Source: UBA3263 sp964508865
GTDB taxonomy: Bacteria; Bacteroidota; Bacteroidia; Bacteroidales; Muribaculaceae
Assembly (NCBI GenBank): GCA_964508865.1
Contig: CAZDVP010000001.1
Span: 32,957-96,956, forward strand
Length of the DNA stretch: 64,000 nucleotides
Direction: 5' to 3'
Position numbers and translations under genes: made by a program. Of this stretch, positions 44,033 through 53,138 are shown one piece after another. The first letter of the stretch is position 1, and each line of letters starts with the position of its first letter. The notes under the pieces were generated by a model. The model worked only from the letters and a program-made list of their open reading frames with translations, made no database searches and was not told the DNA's origin.

Positions 44033-45406
44033 ATGACGGAACAAGAAAAAGACCTGTCTATGTTTGACATTTTCGGGGCCACAGAAGAAACCCTGGAAGA
44101 AGCGGTCAAAAAAAGTAGTGAGGAAAGTAGCAAAAAAGCGAAATACCTCCGCATCTCAAAAGACGGCACGTATGCCGTGCGTATTCTCCCTCTCGCCCCG
44201 GTTGTTAGTCCGGACGGTGAGATTCTACCGATGGATCGTAAGGGATATGAATATCCCCTTCGCTCTCTCACCCTTAAAATTGAAGATAACTCCAAGATGG
44301 AGAAAGGTAAACCCAAGATGGTTTACGCTACCGTTTGCAATGCCAAGTATGCTTTCCCCAATCTTGCCGCAGATCCTATTGATACCTACGTCCAGGTTGC
44401 TTGTGACCTCTACGCAAGTGACACCAAGATGTGCGAAAAGCTCCACGAGTCCAGCTTCAATGGCGGTCTCAAATGGGATTCTTCACGTTGCATATATGTA
44501 ATTGAATGTAACAATCTCGGAGCCGGCATACAGATCCTTCAGCTCTCTTTCGCGCAGTATAAGACACTTGAAGAGATGAAGCTGAATCTCTGGAACAAGC
44601 TCAACAAGAAAGGTACCAAGCGTCCTTGCCCCATTTCATCTGTTCATGCTGCATATCCCGTTGAGATTATTCGCAAGACCGAAGGTAAGACTAAGTACAC
44701 TTTCAACATCGACCTTACCGATGGCGAAAACGCACTGGATGAGGAAACGCTTCAGGACCTTTTCAACGCCCCTCGTCTCCCCGAAGTTATCTATCGTTAT
44801 TCTCGTTATCACTACGAGGCTACTATCGCTTTCCTTACCCAACTGGATGAACGATTGGGTATCAAGGTTATGGAAGACGATCGCATGAAGAACTGTCTCG
44901 AACAGGTGAAGACCATGTTGTCTCCCGATGACCAGTCTCACTTCACTCTTGGTGGTAACGATTCCGATTCCACTTCTGATAACGATTCAGACAGCCTCCA
45001 GGCACTTTACGACCGCTATGACCAGCTTGCTGAACAGGGTCTCGACGATGAAACCGAAGAAGGCCAGGAACTCCGTGGCTCAATCCGTTCTTTCATTGAA
45101 GCCAATGATCTTGACATCACAATCGGTCGCAAGAAGACCAACCTCATGCTTCTTGACGAGATCAATGATGTAATGTATGGGCCTGAAGATGACGATGATA
45201 AGTCTGAACCCGAACCTAAAGCCAAAGCCAAACCTGCTCCTGAGCCTGAACCCGAACCGGATGATGACGATGAGCCGGAAGAGCCAGCTGAAGAGCCTGA
45301 ACCCGAACCGGAACCTGTGCGTCCTGCTCGCCGTGAGCGCAATGACGATACTAACGAGCCGGCAGAACGTCCTCGCCGTGCCTCCAGACCTGCTCGCAGA
45401 CGTTAA
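44033..45406 (+). CDS. T4 gp32-like single-stranded DNA-binding protein
   Basis: This 457-residue protein has an N-terminal KYLRISKDGTYAVRILPLAP element and a Cys-bearing stretch (SFNGGLKWDSSRCIYVIECN). Further along is the NLWNKLNKKGTKRP region of the gp32 OB-fold core. After about residue 300 it becomes highly acidic (Asp/Glu/Ser and PEPEPEP repeats) and ends with a basic Arg-rich segment. Acidic tails of gp32-type proteins recruit replication partners. A terminator-like hairpin follows, so this product may be made in excess. Confidence 0.7.
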   Translation: MTEQEKDLSMFDIFGATEETLEEAVKKSSEESSKKAKYLRISKDGTYAVRILPLAPVVSPDGEILPMDRKGYEYPLRSLTLKIEDNSKMEKGKPKMVYATVCNAKYAFPNLAADPIDTYVQVACDLYASDTKMCEKLHESSFNGGLKWDSSRCIYVIECNNLGAGIQILQLSFAQYKTLEEMKLNLWNKLNKKGTKRPCPISSVHAAYPVEIIRKTEGKTKYTFNIDLTDGENALDEETLQDLFNAPRLPEVIYRYSRYHYEATIAFLTQLDERLGIKVMEDDRMKNCLEQVKTMLSPDDQSHFTLGGNDSDSTSDNDSDSLQALYDRYDQLAEQGLDDETEEGQELRGSIRSFIEANDLDITIGRKKTNLMLLDEINDVMYGPEDDDDKSEPEPKAKAKPAPEPEPEPDDDDEPEEPAEEPEPEPEPVRPARRERNDDTNEPAERPRRASRPARRR

Positions 45407-45428
45407 GAAATCAATATAACCAACTCCG

Positions 45429-45466
45429 AGGGGTGTGCCTCGTAACAGTGGCACACCCCTTATTAA
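45429..45466 (+). terminator. Terminator-like hairpin after SSB gene
   Basis: A perfect 11-bp stem (45429-45439 with 45450-45460) with a 10-base loop is followed by TATTAAC. It separates the SSB gene from the recombination genes and may only partly terminate, since no new promoter is obvious before 45478. Confidence 0.65.
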
Positions 45467-45477
45467 CACTGGAAACT

Positions 45478-46524
45478 ATGAATAAAAAAAAATTCCCATG
45501 TGCTTTGTTGGTCAATGATTTGCACGTCAGCAAGGACAATATCCCTGAATTTCAGAAAAACTGGGATGAAGCCGTGTCAATCTGCAAGAGACTTGGTATC
45601 GAATATCTCATTATAGGAGGTGACTTATGGTTGTCGCGCAGTTCACAAACGCTTGCTACACTTCTTGCAGTTCGCCAAGCAATTATCAACGCCACAAATC
45701 AAGGAATATATATCATATTTGGTGATGGCAATCACGATAAGGTTGACCAAGAGTTGCTGGAAAGTTACAATCTCATTTTCTCTGGCTATGAGTCAGTTGA
45801 GGTGGTAAGCGACTACACCATCGTCGATCTCTCTGATGATTTGTTGCTGTTTGTTATGAGCTACTTCCCTGAGAATGGCTCATTCATTCAGCGTCTAAAC
45901 AATCTTAAATCTCAGATAGAGAAGGGCAAGAAGAATGTCCTGTATATTCACGAAGGAATCAATGGAGGATTGGCGATCCCCAGCGATGATGAACTACCGG
46001 CCTCAATATTCTCGGAATTTGACTGTACACTGGTAGGACATTACCATAATCGTAAAAAGGTAGCCGGGACCAACATCGAATACATAGGTTCATCTCGTCA
46101 GCATAACTTTGGTGAAGATGAAGAAAAAGGCTACACCGTTCTTTATTCTGATGGCTCTTACGAATTTATCAAGAATGAGGTCAATATTCGGTATCGAGTA
46201 ATTGATGTTGATTTGGCCGACCTCAACGAAGATTTCCTTCAGGAATTGAACCGGATAAAAAAGGACGGCAGGTATCGCGTCAAAGTGCGTATCTCCTGCA
46301 ATTCTAAAGAAGCGTCAACCGTTGACAAGCAGAAATTGTCGGAATGTGGCGCAACCAAAATTGAGCTTGTTACTGAGAAAACCGAAGTAGCAAAGCACGA
46401 CCCACAAAGCCTTTCCCAAAAGTTTGATAAGAAGGGCATTAAGCAAGAATACACCAATTTTTGTACAAACAAGGGCATCGCAAATGTTGAAATGGGGCTG
46501 AAATACCTCGACAAAATCAACTAA
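45478..46524 (+). CDS. sbcD: SbcD / T4 gp47-like recombination nuclease subunit
   Basis: The protein has 348 residues from ATG 45478. It is a metallophosphoesterase with NDLHV, IIGGDLWLSR, GDGNHDK and LVGHYHNRK motifs that bind two metal ions. It pairs with the SbcC-like ATPase encoded 2 bases downstream; together they process DNA ends and hairpins during replication and recombination. I chose 45478 over upstream alternatives because it lies after the terminator hairpin. Confidence 0.88.
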   Translation: MNKKKFPCALLVNDLHVSKDNIPEFQKNWDEAVSICKRLGIEYLIIGGDLWLSRSSQTLATLLAVRQAIINATNQGIYIIFGDGNHDKVDQELLESYNLIFSGYESVEVVSDYTIVDLSDDLLLFVMSYFPENGSFIQRLNNLKSQIEKGKKNVLYIHEGINGGLAIPSDDELPASIFSEFDCTLVGHYHNRKKVAGTNIEYIGSSRQHNFGEDEEKGYTVLYSDGSYEFIKNEVNIRYRVIDVDLADLNEDFLQELNRIKKDGRYRVKVRISCNSKEASTVDKQKLSECGATKIELVTEKTEVAKHDPQSLSQKFDKKGIKQEYTNFCTNKGIANVEMGLKYLDKIN

Positions 46525-46525
46525 T

Positions 46526-48844
46526 ATGTGGTTGCTTAAATCTATTCACGCTACCAACATCTGTGCCTTTGAGACCCTGGATTATGTCATCATGCAGAAC
46601 CAGGCTACACTCATATTCGGCAACAACATGGATAGCGATTCCCAGAACTCTAATGGCTCCGGGAAATCAGCCATGATAGAGGCTGTTGCAATAGGTCTGA
46701 CTGGTGAACCCCTCCGTAAAGTCAATATGGATGAGATTATCAACGACCGTTTTGACATTGCTACCATTCGTATCGTTCTTTGGAACGATATGGAGAACGT
46801 TCAATTGACAATCTCTCGTAAACTGTCGAGAAAACAGCCCCAGGAAATTCTTATTCAAAAGCAGTCCGGACCATACGACACAGACACCGAAGATATAGTC
46901 CTGTCTACTGTTGCAGACTACAACAAGTACGTGCTTGAACAGATTGGCCTCAGCAAAGATGATCTGTTTTCCAACTTCATTCTGACTGCACGAAAATACA
47001 AATCTTTCCTTTCCAGTTCTGACAAGGAGAAGAAGGACTTGATCAATCGTTTCAGCAATGGTATTATTGTAGACGAGTCTATCCAAGCCCTGCTCGACGA
47101 TATGGAGCCTGTTCAAACCGAAAGCATTGAAGCCGGGAAAAAGGTTGCTGAGTGTGAAGGTAGTATCGTTGCTCTCGAAACAGAAATTGAAAAAGCGATT
47201 AACGATGCAGAAGTACGTCAAGCATCTCGTAAGGAGCGCATTGCAAATTGGAAGGAAGCTATTGCTAAGAAGCGTGAAGAGATCCGAAATGTCAGGAAAT
47301 CCATAATAGCTAAGGATGAACGATTAGATAGTCTGGACGCTCTCGATGAGCAGTTGCAAGCCTTAGAAAAAAGTGATGTTCCTACAGTTGAGGCTTGGGC
47401 TAAGATTATTGACTCGTTCAAGAAAGCCGACATCCAGTGTGCTATGACCGATTTTGATCGTGAGTTATCTAATCTTCAGAAAAGTCTTAATGACAGCAAT
47501 GCAAAGACTTCCGGTCTAAACATGGTTTACAAAGAGGCTCAAAATAGTCTTAATCAATTATTGGCTACCTACAAATCTCTTGAAACCGACCATGCCGCAG
47601 CACTTCAGGAGATTGAGGCTGATTCAAGCAAAGTTAAGGAACAAATTGAAAAACTCAGCACAGAGGTTAAGGACTTGATGGCTACAAGCGATGAACTGGA
47701 AGAAAAACGCAAAAAGTTGAATCGTTCAATCGCTGGTATCAACAATCAGCTGGCCGGAGTTATTCAGTGTCCCAAATGTAAGCATGAGTTCCTTCTTTCC
47801 GATGATACAGATGTGGTCAAGTTAAAAAAGCAGTTGACTGATCTGAACACTCAATTAACTGATTTGAAGGTTGAGATTGAAGAGAATAGCACAGCTTACA
47901 ATGAATGTGTCGCTAAAGGGAAAACTCAACGTCAGAAGCAGACTGCCCTCACTGAAAAACGAGATGAGCAGAATAACTTCTACAATGAAGCTACTGAAAA
48001 GATTCAGAAGGCTCGAAAATCTCTTACCTCTGCTCAGAATGAGATTGATAACTTCACTGCTTCCATCAAACGCACTCAGGCTTCTTTGGATAATCTCCGA
48101 AAGCGTATGTTTGATGAAGTCTTCAGTGCTCTCGACGCAGAGATTACTAAGACCGAATCTTTGATTAAGCAAGAGGATGATCGTATTGCCGTTCTGGAAG
48201 GCAGTATCAAAACTTACGAGGAATCTATCAAAGAAGCTGAAAGTGCCGTCGATGACGACATCATCTCCAGTCTTAAAGAAAGCCTTGAAAAGAACCGAGA
48301 AGCCTTACAATCCGCTATTCTCAATAAGGAGAAGATCAATGAGCGACTGAACGAATTTAAGGTGCAAGAGGCGACTTTCACTGAGTTCAAGACCCATCTG
48401 GCGAACTCCAAAATTGATGCCATCAGCCAAATTACAAATGAGTTTTTAGAGGCTATTGGCAGTGACATTCGTGTGGCCCTCTCAGGTTACACTATTTTGA
48501 AATCCGGCAAAGTACGTGACAAAATATCTGTCTCGCTGCTTCGTGACGGAGTTGATTGCGGTTCATTCGATAAGTTTTCCAGAGGAGAGCAGACTCGTGT
48601 AGAACTTGCAAATATTTTGGCCATCCACCACCTCATCAATACCAATTGCGAGGAAGGTAAAGGTCTTAACTTACTTATAATTGACGAATTGCTTGACGCG
48701 ACCGATGAGAACGGCTTAACAAACGTTTTCCGTGCTCTGAACGATACTCAAACAACTTCACTTGTGGTTTCTCACGGTAATATCGCAGAGAATTACCCTA
48801 ATAGACTAATAATCAACAAGCAGAATGGAGTATCGTATATCTAA
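46526..48844 (+). CDS. sbcC: SbcC / T4 gp46-like ATPase
   Basis: This 772-residue SMC-type ATPase has Walker A NGSGKS (Lys47) and long coiled-coil arms joined by a CPKC zinc hook at 415-418. It also has an ABC signature FSRGEQTRVELANILA and Walker B LLIIDELLDATD near the C-terminus. With SbcD it forms the end-processing complex. The hook sits between roughly equal arms, as in Rad50. The stop overlaps the next start by one base. Confidence 0.92.
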   Translation: MWLLKSIHATNICAFETLDYVIMQNQATLIFGNNMDSDSQNSNGSGKSAMIEAVAIGLTGEPLRKVNMDEIINDRFDIATIRIVLWNDMENVQLTISRKLSRKQPQEILIQKQSGPYDTDTEDIVLSTVADYNKYVLEQIGLSKDDLFSNFILTARKYKSFLSSSDKEKKDLINRFSNGIIVDESIQALLDDMEPVQTESIEAGKKVAECEGSIVALETEIEKAINDAEVRQASRKERIANWKEAIAKKREEIRNVRKSIIAKDERLDSLDALDEQLQALEKSDVPTVEAWAKIIDSFKKADIQCAMTDFDRELSNLQKSLNDSNAKTSGLNMVYKEAQNSLNQLLATYKSLETDHAAALQEIEADSSKVKEQIEKLSTEVKDLMATSDELEEKRKKLNRSIAGINNQLAGVIQCPKCKHEFLLSDDTDVVKLKKQLTDLNTQLTDLKVEIEENSTAYNECVAKGKTQRQKQTALTEKRDEQNNFYNEATEKIQKARKSLTSAQNEIDNFTASIKRTQASLDNLRKRMFDEVFSALDAEITKTESLIKQEDDRIAVLEGSIKTYEESIKEAESAVDDDIISSLKESLEKNREALQSAILNKEKINERLNEFKVQEATFTEFKTHLANSKIDAISQITNEFLEAIGSDIRVALSGYTILKSGKVRDKISVSLLRDGVDCGSFDKFSRGEQTRVELANILAIHHLINTNCEEGKGLNLLIIDELLDATDENGLTNVFRALNDTQTTSLVVSHGNIAENYPNRLIINKQNGVSYI

Positions 48845-49320
48845 TGAGTCCAAGCAAGCCATCTGTAACCCGTGACGAGGTTGCGGGATTAGACATAGCC
48901 ACACATACTGGCTTCTTTTGCCTCAAAGAGCGAGGTACATGGGATTTTACAGAGTCCAAGCAACGTAATAACAACAAACAGCATGGTGCCTTCAGGAAAA
49001 CCCTGATTGATTTTATCCAGCGTAACAACATCCGTCAGATTGTAGCCGAAGACGTTAGTGTTAACAATCATTTCGTAGACACACGTAAGTTGAGCGAATT
49101 TCGCGGAATCTTGTTCGAGGTATGCGATACCCTGGATTTACCGGCCCCAGTGTTCATCAACCCGATGACGCTTAAAAAATTCGCTACAGGTGACGGCCAC
49201 GCCAAGAAGGATAAAATGATTGAGTATTGTAAACTTCGCTGGCAGCTCGAACCTGGAGATGATAATGAGGCCGATGCTGTCCATCTCTTTTTCTGTTACG
49301 TTAAACGCTTTAATCTTTAA
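48844..49320 (+). CDS. RuvC-like Holliday junction resolvase
   Basis: This 158-residue protein has a RuvC-type RNase-H fold with four acidic positions: AGLDIATHTG (Asp17), IVAEDVSV, and the late DDNEADAVHLFF, plus the FATGDGHAKKDKM region. It would resolve recombination intermediates or branched DNA before packaging. It forms part of a tight gene run after sbcC. Confidence 0.82.
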   Translation: MSPSKPSVTRDEVAGLDIATHTGFFCLKERGTWDFTESKQRNNNKQHGAFRKTLIDFIQRNNIRQIVAEDVSVNNHFVDTRKLSEFRGILFEVCDTLDLPAPVFINPMTLKKFATGDGHAKKDKMIEYCKLRWQLEPGDDNEADAVHLFFCYVKRFNL

Positions 49321-49325
49321 CCATC

Positions 49326-49595
49326 ATGTCACAATCCGCTCATCATCGCCAAGTATCTAAAAAGGAGGCAAAAAAACATACTGCAAAATTGAACTCTCTT
49401 CTAAAAGGGTTTTTCGCTTTTCTTGATCGACAGCCCAAGCCCACACCAGAAGAAGTACGAACCGAGTTCCAACACGCCGAGACCTCCTGGAAGGTTTACT
49501 GCATGAAAAATCGCCTGGATCAGCGGACATCTTTGTTGTTTAACGCCAAGGTGTCCTACGAATGGGAAAGAAAGTATGTGGAGAAACCCCAGTAG
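49326..49595 (+). CDS. Small hypothetical protein before sigma-like gene
   Basis: This 89-residue basic protein has helical KKHTAKLNSLLKGFFAFLDR and EFQHAETSWKVYCMKNRL. It overlaps the sigma-like gene by 34 bases in another frame. It shows no recognisable domain. It might modulate the sigma-like factor, a purely positional idea. Confidence 0.55.
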   Translation: MSQSAHHRQVSKKEAKKHTAKLNSLLKGFFAFLDRQPKPTPEEVRTEFQHAETSWKVYCMKNRLDQRTSLLFNAKVSYEWERKYVEKPQ

Positions 49596-50173
49596 ATAAA
49601 GATCTCGACCCTGAAGTCATTGCACGACGGAATAAGTTATTCGACGAGTATGTCTTTCCCTTCAGGAACATGATATACAAGTTGTGTATCAAATATAGTT
49701 TCAATTCTCGTAATGTTGAAGAAAACTATAATGATGTCTTACTGAACTTTTACCGAGGAATTGAAACTTATGATCCGTCCAGACCAATTCGAGCATGGCT
49801 CCACACCTGCACAAAACATCATATATATGCTATTGAGACTAAACGCCTTAAAAGAGAGCAGATTAACGAAGATTATGATGTCGAAGTGATGGAAGAAGAG
49901 CTGCTTGATGATGATGAAGTAAGCGGAAACGTAATGGGTTTGGAGAATTATCGAGAGCATTACAATGATGATATACTCTCTGTCCTTGATGAAATGAAAC
50001 CGAGTCATAGAGATGTACTGCTCCTTCAGGAAGCTGGGTATGCTCTCAAAGAAATAGTTGAAATAGAGTACAAGAAAGGAACTCTAAAGTCACCCAACAT
50101 TGAAACAATCAAGAGCCGTCTTAGGGCAGCTCGAAAATATCTCAAAGAGCATATAACAAGAGATGGACAATGA
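49562..50173 (+). CDS. Sigma-70/ECF-like phage transcription factor
   Basis: This 203-residue protein has the two conserved parts of small sigma factors. A region-2-like segment comprises FPFRNMIYKLCIKYSFNS, LLNFYRGIETYDPSRPIRAW and LHTCTKHHIYAIETKRLKRE. A region-4-like segment comprises LDEMKPSHRDVLLLQEAGYA and IETIKSRLRAARKYLKEHI. Small phage sigma factors redirect host RNA polymerase to late genes. It could recognise the recurring CTCTATTCnTAA motif found before structural genes. Region 4 has an inserted stretch (EIEYKKGTLKSPN). Confidence 0.75.
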   Translation: MGKKVCGETPVDKDLDPEVIARRNKLFDEYVFPFRNMIYKLCIKYSFNSRNVEENYNDVLLNFYRGIETYDPSRPIRAWLHTCTKHHIYAIETKRLKREQINEDYDVEVMEEELLDDDEVSGNVMGLENYREHYNDDILSVLDEMKPSHRDVLLLQEAGYALKEIVEIEYKKGTLKSPNIETIKSRLRAARKYLKEHITRDGQ

Positions 50174-50753
50174 ATACCTTGTGAAACAGTCGATGAGGAT
50201 GTTTACGGAGATTGTGACTAAACTCATCAGTCCAACCTTCCGGATGCCCCAGGGTGGGGCCGCTATCCGGGTCTTCACTACAGCTTTGAACAGGCTGGAG
50301 GAGAAGACTGGTACGCTGTCACGAACAAGGATTGTAGACTATTTTGTGTGCTCTCTATACGTATTTAAGGACCGAGAGACTAAGTGGACTATCAACCAAG
50401 TCCTCGGTCCTAAATCGTTAGAACGTTTTAACTCAGATAAGGGTCGCGTTTATTATGAGAACCGCTGGCTCAACAAAGCCAATCTTACCAGGGAAAATTT
50501 ACTGGCACTCATAGCGGACAAATCCAACCACCCTCAATCTCAGTACATATACCTTCCAATGGAAGAAGGTACTAAGAACCGCTTACTGAACACGGAAGCC
50601 GGTTATGTCATCTGCCAACAATCCACATTGGGTTGGTCTCCAGAATCCCAAGCGTGTTCAAAATGTCAGTTCTCTGACAAATGCCAAATTGAAACAAGCC
50701 AAAAGTACCCCGAAATCTATAGATTGCGAATAGAGCATGGGAGCAAGAAATAA
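50163..50753 (+). CDS. Hypothetical protein with four-cysteine cluster
   Basis: The protein has 196 residues. The first 75 residues contain helical segments (RIVDYFVCSLYVFKDRETKW). The C-terminus carries Cys151, Cys165, Cys168 and Cys174 (C-x13-C-x2-C-x5-C). The final C-x2-C-x5-C spacing is also seen in RecB/Cas4-type Fe-S nucleases, but I see no nuclease motif, so zinc binding is equally possible. It lies between the sigma-like and helicase genes with overlaps on both sides. Confidence 0.6.
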   Translation: MDNEYLVKQSMRMFTEIVTKLISPTFRMPQGGAAIRVFTTALNRLEEKTGTLSRTRIVDYFVCSLYVFKDRETKWTINQVLGPKSLERFNSDKGRVYYENRWLNKANLTRENLLALIADKSNHPQSQYIYLPMEEGTKNRLLNTEAGYVICQQSTLGWSPESQACSKCQFSDKCQIETSQKYPEIYRLRIEHGSKK

Positions 50754-52095
50754 TATAAACGTGCTTTCAGAGGAGTTCCTAATGGATCTCTTCCGGACTT
50801 GCATGAACGACAGCTACGTCCTGTCAGTTGTATATCAGCACCTGAATTATGACAATCTGCCTGATAGAGATTCCATCGCTCTCTTTAAGGCATTGAAAAA
50901 ATATTACGAGCAGTACAAAAGAATACCCTCGTTCTCTGCTATAAGGGAAGCCATTACCGGTAACAAAAACGCCATTCATTTGCTGGATGATATATACGAC
51001 ACAACCGATGGTCTTGAATCAGAGGAGTGTATCGCTCTCTTAGAAGAATATCTCAAACGTGTTAACTTCCAGAAGGCTTACAAAAAGGCCGGTGAAGTTT
51101 ATAATAAAGAAGGCTATGACGCTGCTTCCAAAGTCCTTTCAGAGTATTCAGAATGGGCACAGACATTCACTCTAACCGATGGGGCATTTACTAATGTGGT
51201 AGCCACATTTTCAGAGCGTTTTCACAAGAATCGCGCAAAACATAATTCACAGAGCCATACGAAACCTATTACCCGGTTTTATATTGATGAACTGGATGTG
51301 AGAAATGGGGGCCGGGATCTCCGTACCCAGTTAACTTGCATACTCGCTTCAACCGGTGTGGGCAAAAGCCATGCAGCACGATGGATTGGCCGTAATGCTT
51401 GCTTAGATGGCTTGAATGTATTACATTTCCAGTTGGAGGGCAGTAAGGAAGAGGTGGAAAATGCTTATTCCGCTTCCCTGGTAGTTTGTAATGCCTTCCG
51501 GTACGAGCACGGCACATTGCGTGATTCAGATTTTGAACGCCTCGCCAAAGAGCTGGAAGAAGTAACCGGCCACCTGTTTGTACGGTCTTATCCGAAATTC
51601 AACTCTCACGTCTCAACTATTGACATCAAAGATGGCATAGCAGAGTTTAAGAAAATATATCATATCAAGCCTGATGTGGTTATTATTGATTCTATGGACT
51701 TGCTTACTGACGCATCAGGCCGAAAATATGGCGAAAATGGCGAGCGTCATCGTAGAATCGCTGTTGCCAACGATTTGAAAGATTTGGCCGCAGATGAAAA
51801 TGTGTGGATGGTTGCTACATACCAGTCAACCATAGAAGATCCGGACAAAATCAATGATGAGAAATTTGTCCTTACTGAATATAACACGGCAGAGGCCAAA
51901 GGTCTTGCTCGTCCTCTTACACATCTCGTCTCACTCAATCAGTCAGCGAATGAAAGGCGTGAGCACACTATGCGCATACACGTAGCAAAGAGTCGTTTCT
52001 TTGAAAAGGGAGAGCCTTTTAAGATCGCTACAGATTACGACAATGAGATGTTCTACGATAGACAGCGCACAATGAATATCACTAAAGTAGTATAG
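50737..52095 (+). CDS. DnaB-like replicative helicase
   Basis: This 452-residue protein has a helical N-terminal region and a RecA-like core. Walker A is STGVGKSH with Lys210, followed by LHFQLEGSKEEVENA, and Walker B is VVIIDSMDLL. KDLAADENVWMVATYQS matches the DnaB H3-H4 region. It unwinds the replication fork with the primase encoded two bases downstream. The gene overlaps the Cys-cluster gene by 17 bases. Confidence 0.85.
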   Translation: MGARNNINVLSEEFLMDLFRTCMNDSYVLSVVYQHLNYDNLPDRDSIALFKALKKYYEQYKRIPSFSAIREAITGNKNAIHLLDDIYDTTDGLESEECIALLEEYLKRVNFQKAYKKAGEVYNKEGYDAASKVLSEYSEWAQTFTLTDGAFTNVVATFSERFHKNRAKHNSQSHTKPITRFYIDELDVRNGGRDLRTQLTCILASTGVGKSHAARWIGRNACLDGLNVLHFQLEGSKEEVENAYSASLVVCNAFRYEHGTLRDSDFERLAKELEEVTGHLFVRSYPKFNSHVSTIDIKDGIAEFKKIYHIKPDVVIIDSMDLLTDASGRKYGENGERHRRIAVANDLKDLAADENVWMVATYQSTIEDPDKINDEKFVLTEYNTAEAKGLARPLTHLVSLNQSANERREHTMRIHVAKSRFFEKGEPFKIATDYDNEMFYDRQRTMNITKVV

Positions 52096-52097
52096 CC

Positions 52098-53138
52098 ATG
52101 TATATTAACCGGGAAGAAAGAGAATATATTATACGTGAGCTTGAAATCGAACTTCATGCAAAACTTGATGGAGGTCGCAAGAATCTTATCGTTCCAGTGT
52201 GTCCTTATTGTGGGAAGACTGGCGGCAAATTTGGAATATATGTCGGCAAGGAGACTGGACGTAAACAGTTGTTTATGTCTCACTGTTTCTCTTGCAATCA
52301 TACTACCAAAGACCTAAATCAACTTCTTGATGATATTGGCCGTCCTGATCTTAAATTGGTTGAGACCGCCAGTTTTGATCCAATAGAAATCCCTGAATTT
52401 TTCAAGTTGGACGAAGAAGAGATTGATGATACTCTGGCTATTGTAGAAATGCCGGAGGGTTGGAAGCGGTGCTTCAAGAATCCTTATCTCAGAAGTCGAG
52501 GGTTCGTCTATGAAGATTACGACTATTTCCCAGTGGGAACTACAAGAGGATTAAATTTTAAGTTCGATGATTATGTAGTGTTCCCTATTATTGATGACGG
52601 AGATATAGTGGGCTATGTATCACGCCACACATGGAGCAAAGATGAGATTGAAGAACACAACAATCGGGCCAAAAGAAATGGGGCATATCAGATTCGTAGA
52701 TACAACAATAGTATTGAAAATGACTTTGTTAAGTTACTCTATAATTATGATTCAGTTATAGAAGATGTAACAGATACTGTCATCATAGTAGAGGGCGTGT
52801 TCGATGTAATTGCTCTCACAAGAAAACTTGACCTTTACGACAATGAGCGTGTGGTAGTGGTTGCCACCTTCGGCAAAAAAATATCTGACGCTCAAATGTA
52901 TAAACTTCAAGACAAAGGAGTCAAGTCAGTAATCCTTGGCTATGACTCTGACGCAACTGATGCAATCAACACCGCAGCCTCCCAGTTGAACGATCACTTC
53001 GATGTTCACATCGCTAAGATTGAGAGCGAAGGTAAAGACTGGGACGAGATGGATTTCTGGGATGTGTACGATTGCTTTGCTTACAATCTTAAAACACCAA
53101 TCGAATTTAAGCTGAATACAATCAATGAAAAAGTCTAA
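52098..53138 (+). CDS. DnaG-type DNA primase
   Basis: The protein has 346 residues. An N-terminal zinc ribbon has CPYCGKTGG and CFSCNHTT. A linker region follows, then a TOPRIM domain with IIVEGVFDVIAL (metal-binding Glu) and ILGYDSDATDA. A short primase of this type lacks the C-terminal helicase-binding domain of bacterial DnaG. It lies between helicase and polymerase genes, forming the core replisome set. Confidence 0.87.
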   Translation: MYINREEREYIIRELEIELHAKLDGGRKNLIVPVCPYCGKTGGKFGIYVGKETGRKQLFMSHCFSCNHTTKDLNQLLDDIGRPDLKLVETASFDPIEIPEFFKLDEEEIDDTLAIVEMPEGWKRCFKNPYLRSRGFVYEDYDYFPVGTTRGLNFKFDDYVVFPIIDDGDIVGYVSRHTWSKDEIEEHNNRAKRNGAYQIRRYNNSIENDFVKLLYNYDSVIEDVTDTVIIVEGVFDVIALTRKLDLYDNERVVVVATFGKKISDAQMYKLQDKGVKSVILGYDSDATDAINTAASQLNDHFDVHIAKIESEGKDWDEMDFWDVYDCFAYNLKTPIEFKLNTINEKV

